Source: Sphaerospermopsis sp. SIO1G1
GTDB taxonomy: Bacteria > Cyanobacteriota > Cyanobacteriia > Cyanobacteriales > Nostocaceae
Direction of reading: 5' to 3'
Assembly (NCBI GenBank): GCA_010672785.1
Contig: JAAHFX010000005.1
Span: 221,634-285,633 of the forward strand
Length of the DNA: 64,000 nt
The notes beneath the pieces were generated by a model. It was not told the origin of the DNA. It saw only the letters and a list, made by a program, of their open reading frames with translations, and ran no database searches. Both the position numbers and the translations under genes were made by a program. Positions 47,085 through 56,928 of this stretch are shown piece after piece; the first letter of the stretch is position 1, and every line of letters starts with the position of its first letter.

Positions 47085-47324
47085 CTTAAATATGATTTAT
47101 ATATAGTTATTAGTAGTAGTCGCTTGTTTTTGCTCCCAACCAACCATTTAAAAATTAACAGCTAATTCCCAAAAGGTGTTAGGAGAGAATAGAGAATATT
47201 GATTGATGATAATGATGTTGAGATGGAAAAACTACTAACCTGCTCACTTAAGTAGTTGGAAAAAATTACATTCATGTGACAGGGAACAGATAAATCAGTT
47301 GTGTAATTAATTCTGTCCATGTAT

Positions 47325-48611
47325 CTATGATTCTTCATTCAGGAGACAATGACCTATATCCCTACGGTAGTACATTCTGGAAAATTGAATCTCCTTAATT
47401 CCCGTGTAAGCTTGGGCGATCGCTTGCTGGAAATCTTCACCAAGACCAGTAATATTCAAGACTCTACCACCGTCTGTGACAATTTCTGCGGTGGAATTTA
47501 GTTTTGTTCCGGCATGAAAGACTATTGCTCCTGCTAATTGCGCTGCGTCTAGTCCAGTAATAACTTTACCTTTTTCATAATTTCCAGGATAGCCGCCGGA
47601 AGCTGCAACCACAGTAGCGGCTGAAGCTTTTTTCCAAGCTAAGGGTGGCATTGCTGCTAAACGCTGATCAATACAAGCTAAGATTAGGTCTTCTAAGGGG
47701 GTTTCTAGTAATGATAAAATTACCTGAGTTTCTGGATCTCCAAACCGACAATTAAACTCTAAAACTTTGAAGTCTCCATTGTCTGCAACCATTAAACCAG
47801 CATACAACACTCCTCGATAATCAATACCTTTATTTCTGAGTTCGGCGATGGTTTTTTCTAAAACTTCTGTCTGTACACGCGCCATTAATTCTGGTGTGGC
47901 TATGGGTGCAGGGGCATAAGCTCCCATACCTCCTGTGTTATCACCTGTGTCACCTTCTCCAATCCGTTTATGATCTTGTGCAGGTAGTAAGGGACGAATG
48001 GTTAAGCCATCGGTTAACGCTAAAACTGAAACTTCTTGCCCCAATAAACATTCTTCAATGACGACGGAATTACCTGCACTACCAAATTGCCCTTGAAAAA
48101 TATCATCAATAGCTGTTTCTGCTTGTTCTAGGGTTTGAGCAACAATGACACCTTTACCAGCTGCTAAACCATCCGCTTTCACTACTATAGGTGCTCTTTC
48201 TGTACGAATGTAGTTTTTAGCTGCTGTGGGTTCTGTAAAAACGGCGGCTTTTGCTGTGGGAACTCCTGCTGCTTCCATGAGAGCTTTTGCCCAAGCTTTG
48301 CTGGCTTCTATTTGCGCCCCTGCTTGAACTGGGCCAAATACTTTTAACCCTTTGGTTTGTAAAAAGTCCGTAATTCCTTGAGCTAATGGTACTTCTGGCC
48401 CAACTACAACCAGAGGAATATCATTTTCTAAAGCATATTTACTCATTCCTTCAAAGTCGTCTACTGCTAAGGGTAGATTTTGACAACCTTTCATGGTTGC
48501 AGTTCCACCATTTCCAGGTACACAGACAACTTGGTCTATTTTTGGTGATTGTAGCAGTTTCCACGCTAGAGCGTGTTCACGTCCTCCATTGCCGACAACT
48601 AAAACCTTCAC
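47325..48611 (-). CDS. purD: Phosphoribosylamine-glycine ligase
   Basis: Purine biosynthesis ATP-grasp enzyme (GARS) of 428 residues. The N-terminal MKVLVVGNGGREHALAWKL is typical, and it shows that GTG 48611 is the start codon. VVKADGLAAGKGV lies near 142, GEGDTGDNTGGMGAYAPAP near 218 and LEFNCRFGDPETQ near 285. Full length. It lies 240 bases upstream of nblS on the same strand. Confidence 0.96.
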   Translation of the reverse strand: MKVLVVGNGGREHALAWKLLQSPKIDQVVCVPGNGGTATMKGCQNLPLAVDDFEGMSKYALENDIPLVVVGPEVPLAQGITDFLQTKGLKVFGPVQAGAQIEASKAWAKALMEAAGVPTAKAAVFTEPTAAKNYIRTERAPIVVKADGLAAGKGVIVAQTLEQAETAIDDIFQGQFGSAGNSVVIEECLLGQEVSVLALTDGLTIRPLLPAQDHKRIGEGDTGDNTGGMGAYAPAPIATPELMARVQTEVLEKTIAELRNKGIDYRGVLYAGLMVADNGDFKVLEFNCRFGDPETQVILSLLETPLEDLILACIDQRLAAMPPLAWKKASAATVVAASGGYPGNYEKGKVITGLDAAQLAGAIVFHAGTKLNSTAEIVTDGGRVLNITGLGEDFQQAIAQAYTGIKEIQFSRMYYRRDIGHCLLNEES

Positions 48612-48652
48612 TTCTTTCCTCTTATGTTATTAGTCAAGTGTGAATATCTAAA

Positions 48653-48862
48653 TAGGGGATGCTGAAAAAGTCTTGTCGTGAAAGCAGGGAGCAGGGAGCA
48701 GGGAGCAGGGAGAGAACTGAAAAACTACTTTTAAATCTTTCCAAGTTCAAAAAGTGCAAGGTAATAAGAGTGCTTACTCCTCAAAAGCTTGCACTTTCTC
48801 AATTTCAAATCTTCTAAAACCCCTTACTTGTAATATTTTCAGATTTATTCAGCAAATCCTAA
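48653..48862. mobile_element. MITE-like repeat, family A (copy 6)
   Basis: Left end TAGGGGATGCTGAAAAAGTC, right end TTCAGCAAATCCTA. Interior identical in order to copy 1 (GAGAGAACTGAAAAACTACT, AGTGCAAGGTAATAAGAGTG, then CTTACTCCTCAAAAGCTTGC). A GCAGGGA heptamer is repeated four times. Confidence 0.85.
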
Positions 48863-48944
48863 ATAGGGCTGGCTGAATAAATCTAAAACCCAGATCAAGC
48901 AAAGGTTTGAGGTTGATAAACAGGAAAGTAGGTACAAAGATATT

Positions 48945-49060
48945 AGGACTTATGCAAAATATCTCTCCCACCCTCTGATCTTCGTGTCCTATCCCTTCGG
49001 GAAGCTCCGCTAACGTGTCCTTCGTGGTTCATTCTTCCGTAACTTCTGCCTAAGTCCTGG
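48945..49060. repeat. Palindrome-bounded repeat, family C (copy 5)
   Basis: AGGACTTATGCAAAATATC at the left, GCCTAAGTCCTGG at the right. The interior includes TCCCTTCGGGAAGCTCCGCT, a separate mini-palindrome inserted in the element. Confidence 0.7.
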
Positions 49061-49063
49061 ATA

Positions 49064-49170
49064 TACAGCAAATTCGAGGTTAATGAGGTACAGTCTCAAA
49101 AATTAAACTTTTGTGGGATGGGCCGGACAGCCCGTCACTAGTGTACCTCACCAAGATGAAATCTGCTGTA
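49064..49170. mobile_element. MITE-like repeat, family B (copy 4)
   Basis: Bounded by TACAGCAAATTCGAGG and GAAATCTGCTGTA, with inner ATGAGGTACA and TGTACCTCA arms. The core GGGATGGGCCGGACAGCCCG is a variant of that in the other copies. Confidence 0.75.
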
Positions 49171-49283
49171 AGACTAAATCGTGCAAGAATATTACACTTT
49201 TGTAGAATTCAAGAGATGGAAAAAATAATTAAATTTTCTCCTGCCTCCAAGCCTCGACGAAAACACTTATTCCGCAAACCCTA

Positions 49284-49586
49284 AAGATCATAAATACTTA
49301 TAAAGTAATTTTTTCATTATTGGGACAAATAATCAAGTTCTTTGAGGAAGTTAAGGTAATATCAGATATCAGTTATCAGTTATCAGTTATCAGTACCTAT
49401 AGCTGAAGCAAGAGACTTTAAATCAGGAATATTCTTTTTTTAAACCATAATTTTGCAGTAATTGCTGGAAAAACAGATGAATTTTTATGTCTATTGTTGT
49501 GAGTATTTACTTACGTTGTAATTGATCATATTTGAAAACCTCTTAATTCCTTCTTTCCTTCGTGTTCTTCGTGTCTTCGTGGTGCG
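49284..49586. other. Intergenic region downstream of uvrC
   Basis: About 300 bases with a run of ATCAGTT heptamers at 49364-49395. No gene and no clear terminator seen. Confidence 0.5.
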
Positions 49587-51494
49587 TTAATTTTCTTCTG
49601 GATGAAAATAATTATAAATTTCTTGGGCTAACTTTTCACCAATTCCCCCAACCTCCCCTAATTGCTTGGGAGTCGCTTGACGAATGTAGTCTACAGAGCG
49701 AAAATGTGCCAGTAGGAGTTTTTGACGATGATGTCCTAGTCCAGGTATTTCATCTAAACGTGATCTTTTTGATTTCTCACTTCTTTGTTGACGATGAAAA
49801 GTAACTGCAAAACGATGCGCTTCATCTCTGAGTCTTCTAATTAATTGTACTCCTGGTTGTTCGGAATCAGTTGCCAAAGATTTTGACTCTCCTGGCAAAA
49901 ATATTTCTTCTCTTTTTTTCGCTAAACTAATAACTCGTAACTCTGACAATAAACCCATTTTTTCTAATATGGATACTACCGCAGATAATTGACCCTTGCC
50001 ACCATCAATCATAATTAAATCTGGCCAGTCCACATTTCCTAATCTTGCCAATTTTGGATCTTCTATATATTTTCTAAATCGTCTCTGAATTACTTCTGCT
50101 AAACTGGCGAAGTCATCAGAATGACCTGTGGTAATTTGCGGATTTTTAATTTTATAATGTCGGTAATATTGCTTGGCTGGTAAACCATCAATAAATACTA
50201 CTTGAGAAGCTACCGCATTACTACCTTGAATATGGGAAATATCATAACCTTCTATCCGTTTTGGTAGTTCTGATAAATCTAAAATATCAGCTAAATCTGC
50301 AAGAGATTTATGATTACTATCACCCAACTTCTGCATTCTTTGCAATTCATATTGGGCGTTACGTTCTACCATTTCTATGAGTTCGGCTTTGGTTTGTCTT
50401 TGTGGTGCAAGAATAGTGACTTTTCTGCCTTTCCTAGTTGTTAGTATATTTGCTAAAATTTCAGCATCTAGTAAATCATGTTGGACTAAAATTTCACTAG
50501 GAATTTCTACACTTTCTGCGGTTTGATAATGCTCTTCTAAAACTCTTTGTAAAATTGCTCCTGGTTCAGCTTCAGAGTTAGCAACAAAAGCTAATCTTCC
50601 CACTAACTGACCTGCTCGAATTTGAAATAATTGAATATATGAATGTTGATCATCTGCGGCTAAGGCTATAGCATCTCTGGAAATTGTATCATCTGGTAAA
50701 GATACTTTTTGCTGTGCCGTTAATGATTTTAAACCTATAATTTGATCACGAATTTTTGCTGCTGTTTCAAAGTTTAATTCTTCGGACGCAGTTTCCATTT
50801 GTGTGGTTAAAATATCAATTAATTCTTGGGTTCTACCTTGAAATACCATTGCGACTTTATGGACAATTTGATGATATTCTTGAGGAGAGATAAGTTGTTG
50901 ACAAACTCCAGGACAACGACCGATATCATAATTTAAACAAGGTCTGTCTTTAAATAGGGGTTTCGGTCTCTGTCTGAGTGGAAAAATTCGTTTACAAAGA
51001 TAGAATATTTCTCTTAATAAACCTGAGTCTGTATAAGGCCCAAAATATTTATCTTTTGGTTTTCCTAGTTGTCTTTTACGAGTAATAAAAATACGTGGAT
51101 ATTGTTCCGACCAAGTTATACAAAGGTAAGGATATTTTTTATCGTCTTTGAGTAAAACGTTAAAGTATGGTTGATGTTGTTTGATTAAGTTTGCTTCTAA
51201 TGCTAATGCTTCTGCTTCGGTGTCAGTGACTATAAATTCAATTTCTGTCACTAATTTAACCATTGTGTTGATGCGTTCGGTTTTATTGGTGGAGTCACGA
51301 AAATAAGAACGAACACGCGATCGCAATTTGCGAGATTTACCAATATAAATAATGCGATCGCTCCCATCTCGCATTAGGTACACCCCTGGTTCTAGGGGAA
51401 TTTCTGTTAACCGAGTTTCTAGTTTTTCTGGGTTTTTAACTAATGGTAAAGGTTGGGATGATGTGTTCACGGTTAGAACTAAGTAATTCAACAT
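49587..51494 (-). CDS. uvrC: Excinuclease ABC subunit UvrC
   Basis: Nucleotide excision repair nuclease that makes both incisions around a lesion marked by UvrAB. The 635-residue protein has the GIY-YIG domain ([20 protein letters not shown], about 36-56, cutting 3'). A Cys cluster near 175-195 ([13 protein letters not shown]) and a UVR motif ([23 protein letters not shown], about 231-250) follow. The UvrC RNase H-like endonuclease domain comes next ([19 protein letters not shown] near 420, MIDGGKGQL near 500), then tandem helix-hairpin-helix at the C terminus ([32 protein letters not shown]). All parts present. ATG at 51494. Confidence 0.97.
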   Translation of the reverse strand: MLNYLVLTVNTSSQPLPLVKNPEKLETRLTEIPLEPGVYLMRDGSDRIIYIGKSRKLRSRVRSYFRDSTNKTERINTMVKLVTEIEFIVTDTEAEALALEANLIKQHQPYFNVLLKDDKKYPYLCITWSEQYPRIFITRKRQLGKPKDKYFGPYTDSGLLREIFYLCKRIFPLRQRPKPLFKDRPCLNYDIGRCPGVCQQLISPQEYHQIVHKVAMVFQGRTQELIDILTTQMETASEELNFETAAKIRDQIIGLKSLTAQQKVSLPDDTISRDAIALAADDQHSYIQLFQIRAGQLVGRLAFVANSEAEPGAILQRVLEEHYQTAESVEIPSEILVQHDLLDAEILANILTTRKGRKVTILAPQRQTKAELIEMVERNAQYELQRMQKLGDSNHKSLADLADILDLSELPKRIEGYDISHIQGSNAVASQVVFIDGLPAKQYYRHYKIKNPQITTGHSDDFASLAEVIQRRFRKYIEDPKLARLGNVDWPDLIMIDGGKGQLSAVVSILEKMGLLSELRVISLAKKREEIFLPGESKSLATDSEQPGVQLIRRLRDEAHRFAVTFHRQQRSEKSKRSRLDEIPGLGHHRQKLLLAHFRSVDYIRQATPKQLGEVGGIGEKLAQEIYNYFHPEEN

Positions 51495-51511
51495 TAAAAA
51501 ACTTAATACTC

Positions 51512-51544
51512 AGATCCCCGACTTCGACAAGAAATCGAGGATCT
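51512..51544. repeat. Repeat F hairpin (copy 3)
   Basis: AGATCCCCGACTTC and GAAATCGAGGATCT flank a five-base loop. It lies between the PEP-CTERM gene stop and uvrC start, on the route of transcription, and may terminate or process the upstream transcript. Confidence 0.7.
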
Positions 51545-51600
51545 ATCCATTTCCTATTTTAGGTTGAAAATGTTGACCTACTTATGTTTATTCCCAGTAA

Positions 51601-52449
51601 TTAAGAAGCAACTTTTTTTCTTCTTTGTGCTGCAAACATACCAATAACACCCAAAAGACCTAATATAGCAGAAGGTTCTGGTGTTTTAGCTGGTATAGTA
51701 ACGTTATAGTTAGCGTTATGAGAATGAGTGCCATCATCGGAAACTAAATCTGAATTAGTACCTGTAAAGCTAAATAGGTAGTCAGTAGTTCCATTGTAAG
51801 TGTATTTGACTATTTCACTAGCTTGTATTACTGGACCATACATAGGATCAGGATCAGTACCTAATATCATGGGTGCAGCATTGAGATGACCTGCTAAACC
51901 AATATTAATATCACCTGTTGTATAGTCTTGGTTTACGTAGGAAATGTTAGGATCACTGAAGCGTTGAAAACCATTTTGAGCTTGAAAGGTATTAAACAAG
52001 CCTGATCCCACCAAGATACCAAAACCATTAGCAGTTAAGGCAGAATTAAACCAATATTCACCAAAAGTCAAACCTGTATTTTTATAAGTGCTTGTCCAAT
52101 CAGATAGGGTTAAACTGCTGAGAGTGATATCTTTACCACCTATTTCTCCTTCTAAGGTAGTATTTTTTGTAAAGTCAAAACCACCTTGTTCACTACTAGC
52201 TGCTAATTCTATATTACCACCAGGATTAGAGGAGTCACCTACTAAAGCTTGGTTAATATCTCCGGAAGTTGGATTTAATACACGAGATGTGTTAGTTCCA
52301 TCTGATTCATAAACGAAATAGTCGTTAGCAGCAGTTCCACCAATATCTACACTGGTTATAGTTCCTGCTTGTGCTGTGTTAGCTGTAACTATGCTTAAAC
52401 CAAGAGCGATGGAAGTGCCAAAGAGAATTTTACCAAAATTGTTTTTCAT
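51601..52449 (-). CDS. PEP-CTERM sorting domain protein
   Basis: Exported protein of 282 residues. The signal peptide has core ILFGTSIALGLSIVTANTAQ, cleaved after AQA near residue 28. The C-terminal signal is TPEPSAILGLLGVIGMFAAQ followed by RRKKVAS. The body is beta-rich with repeated NxxG-type turns; the cyanobacterial homologues I can think of are uncharacterised. It shares only the sorting signal with the PEP-CTERM protein at 20200. It probably has its own promoter in the 255-base gap upstream. Confidence 0.9.
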   Translation of the reverse strand: MKNNFGKILFGTSIALGLSIVTANTAQAGTITSVDIGGTAANDYFVYESDGTNTSRVLNPTSGDINQALVGDSSNPGGNIELAASSEQGGFDFTKNTTLEGEIGGKDITLSSLTLSDWTSTYKNTGLTFGEYWFNSALTANGFGILVGSGLFNTFQAQNGFQRFSDPNISYVNQDYTTGDINIGLAGHLNAAPMILGTDPDPMYGPVIQASEIVKYTYNGTTDYLFSFTGTNSDLVSDDGTHSHNANYNVTIPAKTPEPSAILGLLGVIGMFAAQRRKKVAS

Positions 52450-52704
52450 TGTTCTTAGGGTTGAATTTAGTATTGTGTGTATTTTTTAGCCGAGTGAAGT
52501 ATAGGTTTATAGCCTTTACTGGGAAGGACGATATAAAGTCAAAGTTACTTTTGTTTGTTGAGTAATTTTTGACCATGATCAAAGTATACAAAAATTTGAC
52601 TGATTCTTCTATAAAGTTATGATGTTTTTTAGATAAAATATTTGACTATTTATCTACCAAAAAATACGCAATATCACTGACTATTAAATATGGGTAATTA
52701 CTGA

Positions 52705-53904
52705 TTAACTTAAATCCATAAACTCAGCAATTCTTTGGACAACTATCTCTAATGTTGGTGAATCTTTCACTAAAGCAAAACGTACATATCCTTCTCCTGC
52801 TGCACCAAAACCGACTCCTGGAGACGCAGCTATTCCAGTTTGTTTGACTAAATCTGTACAAAATTGAATAGAATTATTACTCCAAGGATCTGGTAATTTT
52901 GCCCAGATATACATTGTTGCTTCTGGAGTTGGTACTTGCCAACCAATTCTGGCTAAAGCCTGGATGAAAGTATCACGACGTTGACGAAATTGATTTACTG
53001 TATTTTTTATCCCTTCTTGATCACCTGTAAGTGCTGCGATCGCTCCGTTTAATATTCCTAAATATTGATTAAAATCAATGGTGGCTTTTAATTTTTTTAA
53101 AGCTAAAATTAACTCAGCATTACCAATTGCATAGCCAATTCTAAATCCTCCCATATTGTAAGATTTAGACATACTAAAAAATTCAATAGAAATACTTTTT
53201 TCCCTATCAGCTTGAAAAATAGATGGTGCTATAGATTGGTGATTAGTGTTTTCTCCAGTAAAAACAACATCTCCGTAAGGGAAATCATGGACTAAAACAA
53301 TATTGTGTTGTTGGCAAAAATCTACTGCTTCTTGGAAGAAAGACAAGGGAGCGATCGCACTGGTAGGATTGTGGGGATAACTTAAAACCATCATTTTAGA
53401 CTGAGATAATACTGAGGCGGGAATATCAGTCAAAATTGGTAAAAAATTATTTTCTGCTTTCAACGGCATTGTGTAAATTTGCCCACTAGCTAAATAAACA
53501 CCCCCTGCGTGGGAAGGATAACCAGGATCTAATAATAAGGCAAAATCACCAGGATTAAGGATTGCTAGAGGTAAATGTGCCGTTCCTTCCTGAGAACCAA
53601 TTAAAGGTAAAACTTCTGTGTCTGGATCAACAGGAACACCATATTTTTGCTCGTACCACTGAGCTACTACATGACGGAATTTTTGAGTACCCCGAAATAA
53701 CAAATAACCATGTGTACTAGAATCATGGAGAGATTCAGAAATAGCCGTCAATACAGAACCTTGCACAGGTAAATCCGAAGAACCAAGAGACAAGTCTATT
53801 AAATCTTTACCAGCAGCTACAGCTACAGTCTTGGCTGTATCCATATCAGCAAATACATTAGATTGTAAGGATTGTAATCGGTGAGCAAATTGTATTTTAG
53901 TCAT
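52705..53904 (-). CDS. Class I/II PLP-dependent aminotransferase (DapL-like group)
   Basis: Fold-type I aminotransferase of 399 residues. Segments seen: LIDLSLGSSDLPVQGSVLTA near 36, SYPHNPTSA near 175 (the conserved NP), HDFPYGDVVF near 206, and the PLP lysine in FSMSKSYNMGGFRIGYAIGN at about Lys247. Relatives are often labelled LL-diaminopimelate aminotransferase, but cyanobacteria carry a separate, more canonical DapL, so substrate is left open. ATG at 53904. It lies upstream of the PEP-CTERM gene on the same strand. Confidence 0.87.
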   Translation of the reverse strand: MTKIQFAHRLQSLQSNVFADMDTAKTVAVAAGKDLIDLSLGSSDLPVQGSVLTAISESLHDSSTHGYLLFRGTQKFRHVVAQWYEQKYGVPVDPDTEVLPLIGSQEGTAHLPLAILNPGDFALLLDPGYPSHAGGVYLASGQIYTMPLKAENNFLPILTDIPASVLSQSKMMVLSYPHNPTSAIAPLSFFQEAVDFCQQHNIVLVHDFPYGDVVFTGENTNHQSIAPSIFQADREKSISIEFFSMSKSYNMGGFRIGYAIGNAELILALKKLKATIDFNQYLGILNGAIAALTGDQEGIKNTVNQFRQRRDTFIQALARIGWQVPTPEATMYIWAKLPDPWSNNSIQFCTDLVKQTGIAASPGVGFGAAGEGYVRFALVKDSPTLEIVVQRIAEFMDLS

Positions 53905-53983
53905 TAGTTATTAGTTATTATTTATAAGAAAATAGGCTGAAAACCCTTGAGTTTAAGTTTTGGAGCGTGGCGTAAAAACTTAT

Positions 53984-54110
53984 AGGACTTACGCAAAAGT
54001 AACGTCACTGCGTCATTACGAGCGATAGCGATGTAATCGCAAAAATCCTGGTATTGCTTCCCTACACTGCGTTTCAGTCGCAATGACAAATCTTCGTTGC
54101 GTAAGTCCTG
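53984..54110. mobile_element. Family C element (copy 6), 127 bases with perfect ends
   Basis: Terminal inverted repeats AGGACTTACGCAA and TTGCGTAAGTCCT are perfect. The interior is the near-identical reverse complement of those at 54973 and 59268. High identity suggests recent movement. Confidence 0.85.
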
Positions 54111-54148
54111 ACTTAGTCGTCCTTTAGATCGGTGAGTGTCAATAGCAT

Positions 54149-54399
54149 GGGTAAAGCAAAAGCTCATTAGTGTCAACTGAAAGTAAGACCTCTATCCCAA
54201 GATATTTCAGTTCCTTGCTCATAGCGAAAGTCATCTGAATATGACTAAACACTAGAAAAATTGACTCGCCCAGGTTGCCATAATAAATAGTGATTAAATT
54301 AAGATTCCCAGTCACCAATCACCAGTCACCAATCACCAGTCACTTTTTCAGCAAGCCCTCTTTAGCCTCAGTTGACACCAATGAGCTTTTGCCTTACCC
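54149..54399. mobile_element. Family G element with 32-bp terminal inverted repeats
   Basis: The left arm 54149-54180 (GGGTAAAGCAAAAGCTCATT then AGTGTCAACTGA) and right arm 54368-54399 (TCAGTTGACACCAATGAGCT then TTTGCCTTACCC) match as inverted repeats at 30 of 32 positions. The 251-base element has no ORF. The interior holds GCGAAAGTCATCTGAATATG, related to a fragment near 30588, and CACCAATCACCAGT repeats plus a family A end. Confidence 0.8.
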
Positions 54400-54413
54400 C
54401 TAGAGAGAATCCA

Positions 54414-54749
54414 CTAATTACTATTAAGATGTTGATCTAAAAGTCCCAGTAATTTATCTTTACTGATGACTCCCTCAGTTGAGCCTAGAAGTTGTTCTTC
54501 CTTAATCAATCTTAGTGCAGGAACACCTTCGACCTGATACTGTTTAACAGCAATAGGGTTAGGATCAACTTCCATTTTGACAACTTTCAAGCGATCGCTA
54601 TATTTCTTAGCCGCTTGATCAATCATTGGTGACATCAATTTACAAGGGCCACACCAAGAAGCCCAAAAGTAAACTAATACGGGCTGATCGGCTTTCAGAA
54701 CTTCTGTTTCAAAATCAGCATCACTAATAGTTATTACACCATTACTCAT
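54414..54749 (-). CDS. Thioredoxin family protein
   Basis: Small dithiol oxidoreductase of 111 residues. The active site is FWASWCGPCKLMSPM with Cys pair at about 31/34, and VEGVPALRLIKE carries the cis-Pro loop near 75. An upstream ATG at 54761 is in frame four codons earlier; 54749 (MSNGVITISDADFETEVLKA) fits the family better. There is no signal peptide, so it is cytoplasmic. The stop codon is only 15 bases from the family G element. Confidence 0.92.
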   Translation of the reverse strand: MSNGVITISDADFETEVLKADQPVLVYFWASWCGPCKLMSPMIDQAAKKYSDRLKVVKMEVDPNPIAVKQYQVEGVPALRLIKEEQLLGSTEGVISKDKLLGLLDQHLNSN

Positions 54750-54972
54750 TAAAGTCTCCATTAGATGGCATTTTTAAAAGTTGATACACAAATTACTCTA
54801 TCGTAAAAGGAGATATAGAAGTCAGGAAGTGATGGGGTGATATCATACCTGGTTGAATACTTATCATTAAGGCCATGGTGAGCAGGGTGCAGGGTGCAGG
54901 GAGAGAACTGAAAAACTACTAGTAGTTCATAATTCGTAATTCGTAATTCGTAATTCGTAATTCGTAATTAAC

Positions 54973-55098
54973 AGGACTTACGCAACGAAGATTTGTCATT
55001 GCGACTGAAACGCAGTGTAGGGAAGCAATCCCAGGATTTTTGTGATTACGTCGCTGTCGCTCGTAATGACACAGTACTGTCATTGCGACGTAATTCCT
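54973..55098. mobile_element. Family C element (copy 7)
   Basis: Left end AGGACTTACGCAACGAAGAT is perfect. The interior matches copy 8 almost base for base for about 100 bases. The right end is decayed (GCGACGTAATTCCT). It is followed by CACCAATCACCAGT tandem repeats to about 55165. Confidence 0.8.
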
Positions 55099-55248
55099 AA
55101 TTAAGAAATTTACCCAATCACCACTCACCAATCACCAGTCACCAATCACCAGTCACCAATCACCAATAACTTTTTGCGGTAAACCCTAAACAACAAAATT
55201 CCCACTACCAATGGTGTGGGAAAGATTGAGGTTGAATTTTTGCCAAAC

Positions 55249-56025
55249 CTACAATTGATCTAGCTGTCTTTTTAAATCTGCTAAATCATCATCCACATTT
55301 TCAGCAGGCTTAGTATTGCTAGTTTCTTGTTGCTGTGGGGGTAATTGTGCTTGATTCGCTGGAGTTGCAGGAGCTAAACTGGCCTTTAAAGCTGCTAATT
55401 CGTCATCTACATCACTACCACTTTCCAATTGAGCAAATTGGGTTTCTAAGTCTGCACTGGCTAATTCTCCTACAGATTGAGCGCGGGCTTCTTGCATCAT
55501 TACTTTCTCTTCCATGCGCTCAAATGCTGCCATCGCACTGCTGGTATTCATATTACCCACCATTGAGCCAAGTTGTTCTTGAGCTTTAGCGGCGGTAATT
55601 CTAGCTTTGAGCATTTCTTTCTTGGTTTTGGCTTCAGAAATTTTGCTCTCTAGCTGAACTAGGTTTTTCTTGAGGGTTTCTACTTGAGCAGTTTGTTGAT
55701 CTAAACTGGTCTTTAAGGATGTAGAAGTTTCACTGACAGTCTTTTTACGCTGTAGTGCCTGTCTAGCTAAGTCTTCTTCTCCTTTTTGTAGAGCTAGTTG
55801 AGCGTTGCGTTGCCATTTTTCTGTTTCTGCTGCTGCATCTTTATACTGTTTTTCAGTTCTTTTCTGACTTGCGAGTGCCTGAGCAACACCTTGACGCAAC
55901 TGCACCAAATCGTTCTGCATCTCCAGAATAGCTTGTTCTAGCATTTTTTCTGGATCTTCAGCTTTGCTGATCAGATCATTGACATTAGCACCTACTACTC
56001 TTTTAATGCGATCAAATAATCCCAT
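55249..56025 (-). CDS. vipp1: PspA/IM30 family protein, Vipp1-like
   Basis: Membrane-remodelling ESCRT-III-like protein of 258 residues. MGLFDRIKRVVGANVNDLIS starts with the amphipathic membrane-binding helix. A long coiled coil (about 25-185) with AEDPEKMLEQAILEMQNDLV follows, ending in a Gln/Pro/Thr linker (217-240) and a terminal helix VDDDLADLKRQLDQL. The extra C-terminal helix is the mark of Vipp1 rather than PspA. Vipp1 maintains thylakoid membranes. A second family member and a SPOR protein lie upstream on the same strand. Confidence 0.85.
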   Translation of the reverse strand: MGLFDRIKRVVGANVNDLISKAEDPEKMLEQAILEMQNDLVQLRQGVAQALASQKRTEKQYKDAAAETEKWQRNAQLALQKGEEDLARQALQRKKTVSETSTSLKTSLDQQTAQVETLKKNLVQLESKISEAKTKKEMLKARITAAKAQEQLGSMVGNMNTSSAMAAFERMEEKVMMQEARAQSVGELASADLETQFAQLESGSDVDDELAALKASLAPATPANQAQLPPQQQETSNTKPAENVDDDLADLKRQLDQL

Positions 56026-56215
56026 AACTTTTTTCCTTGTGAGGTTTACGCGCTTGGTTAGACAGTGATTTATTTACTGTTAAATAGCTACCTAAGTTCA
56101 ATTTAATCTTTTTAGTTAGGAATGGTATCCTGTATCCATTTTGAATCATTAACCCATAATTCAGCTACATTAATTAATCATCTTTGAAACTCTAGGTTTT
56201 TAAGATGTTGCTATA

Positions 56216-56908
56216 TTAAGGGTTAATATCTGGAGTGTTATTATTTACATCATTTAACATTTTAGTTTTCATAACAGCTAATTCTGCATCAACATCTTGA
56301 TTAGGATTCAAGTCAGCAAATCTCTTTTCCAGATTATCATCACTCAGTTGACCAATTACCTCCGCTTTTGATTCCATCTGCATAACTTGATCTTCCATCC
56401 TTTCTAATGCACTTGATGTAGATGTACCATATACATCACTGAGCATTTCTTTAAGTTTGAAAGATGCTTGAGCAGAACGAGCGCGAGCAATGTACATATC
56501 TTTTTTGGTTTTCACCTCTGCAATTTTTAACTCTAAACTTTTGACATCTCGTTTGAGTTTTTCTACTATTTGTGTTTGTTGTTCTATTTGCTCAAATAAT
56601 GATTGAGAGGTTTTTTGATAAGCTTGGCGTTTGTTAAGAGCTTCTCTAGCTAAATTTTCATTATTTTGTTGAAGAGCAAGTTGGGCGCGACTATACCATT
56701 CTTCAGCTTGAGACTGTGCTGCTAGTCCTTGACGTTCTGTACGTTTTTGGGTAGCGATCGCCGCAGCGATTCCTTGACGCATCTCGATTAAATTAGACTG
56801 CATTTCCGCCACTACCTGCTCTAATACCTGTTCTGGATCTTCTGCACCATTAATTAAATTATTCAAGTTAGCACGAACTATCCGTACTAAACGTCTGAAT
56901 ATTTCCAT
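56216..56908 (-). CDS. PspA/IM30 family protein (second copy)
   Basis: Protein of 230 residues from ATG 56908, starting MEIFRRLVRIVRANLNNLIN. The family coiled coil has AEDPEQVLEQVVAEMQSNLI and ALERMEDQVMQMESKAEVIG. It ends DVDAELAVMKTKMLNDVNNN, without the C-terminal helix of Vipp1, so it resembles PspA. PspA-type proteins protect membranes under stress. Its gene follows the SPOR protein stop by only about 20 bases and precedes the Vipp1-like gene by 190. Confidence 0.87.
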   Translation of the reverse strand: MEIFRRLVRIVRANLNNLINGAEDPEQVLEQVVAEMQSNLIEMRQGIAAAIATQKRTERQGLAAQSQAEEWYSRAQLALQQNNENLAREALNKRQAYQKTSQSLFEQIEQQTQIVEKLKRDVKSLELKIAEVKTKKDMYIARARSAQASFKLKEMLSDVYGTSTSSALERMEDQVMQMESKAEVIGQLSDDNLEKRFADLNPNQDVDAELAVMKTKMLNDVNNNTPDINP

Positions 56909-56928
56909 TTTGGTTGCTCCATTCAATT

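Larger units (their letters stand above)
48863..49283. mobile_element. Family A element interrupted by family C and B insertions
   Basis: The outer left end TAGGGCTGGCTGAATAAATC starts directly after copy 6, and the right end TTATTCCGCAAACCCTA is at 49283. Between them are a family C repeat (48945-49060) and a family B element (49064-49170), only three bases apart. Confidence 0.65.

Noticed and set aside
53922..54176. 84-residue minus-strand ORF
   Set aside because: Spans a family C element; composition follows the repeat.
54919..55131. 70-residue minus-strand ORF ending in NYELRI repeats
   Set aside because: Consists of a family C element and simple AATTCGT repeats.
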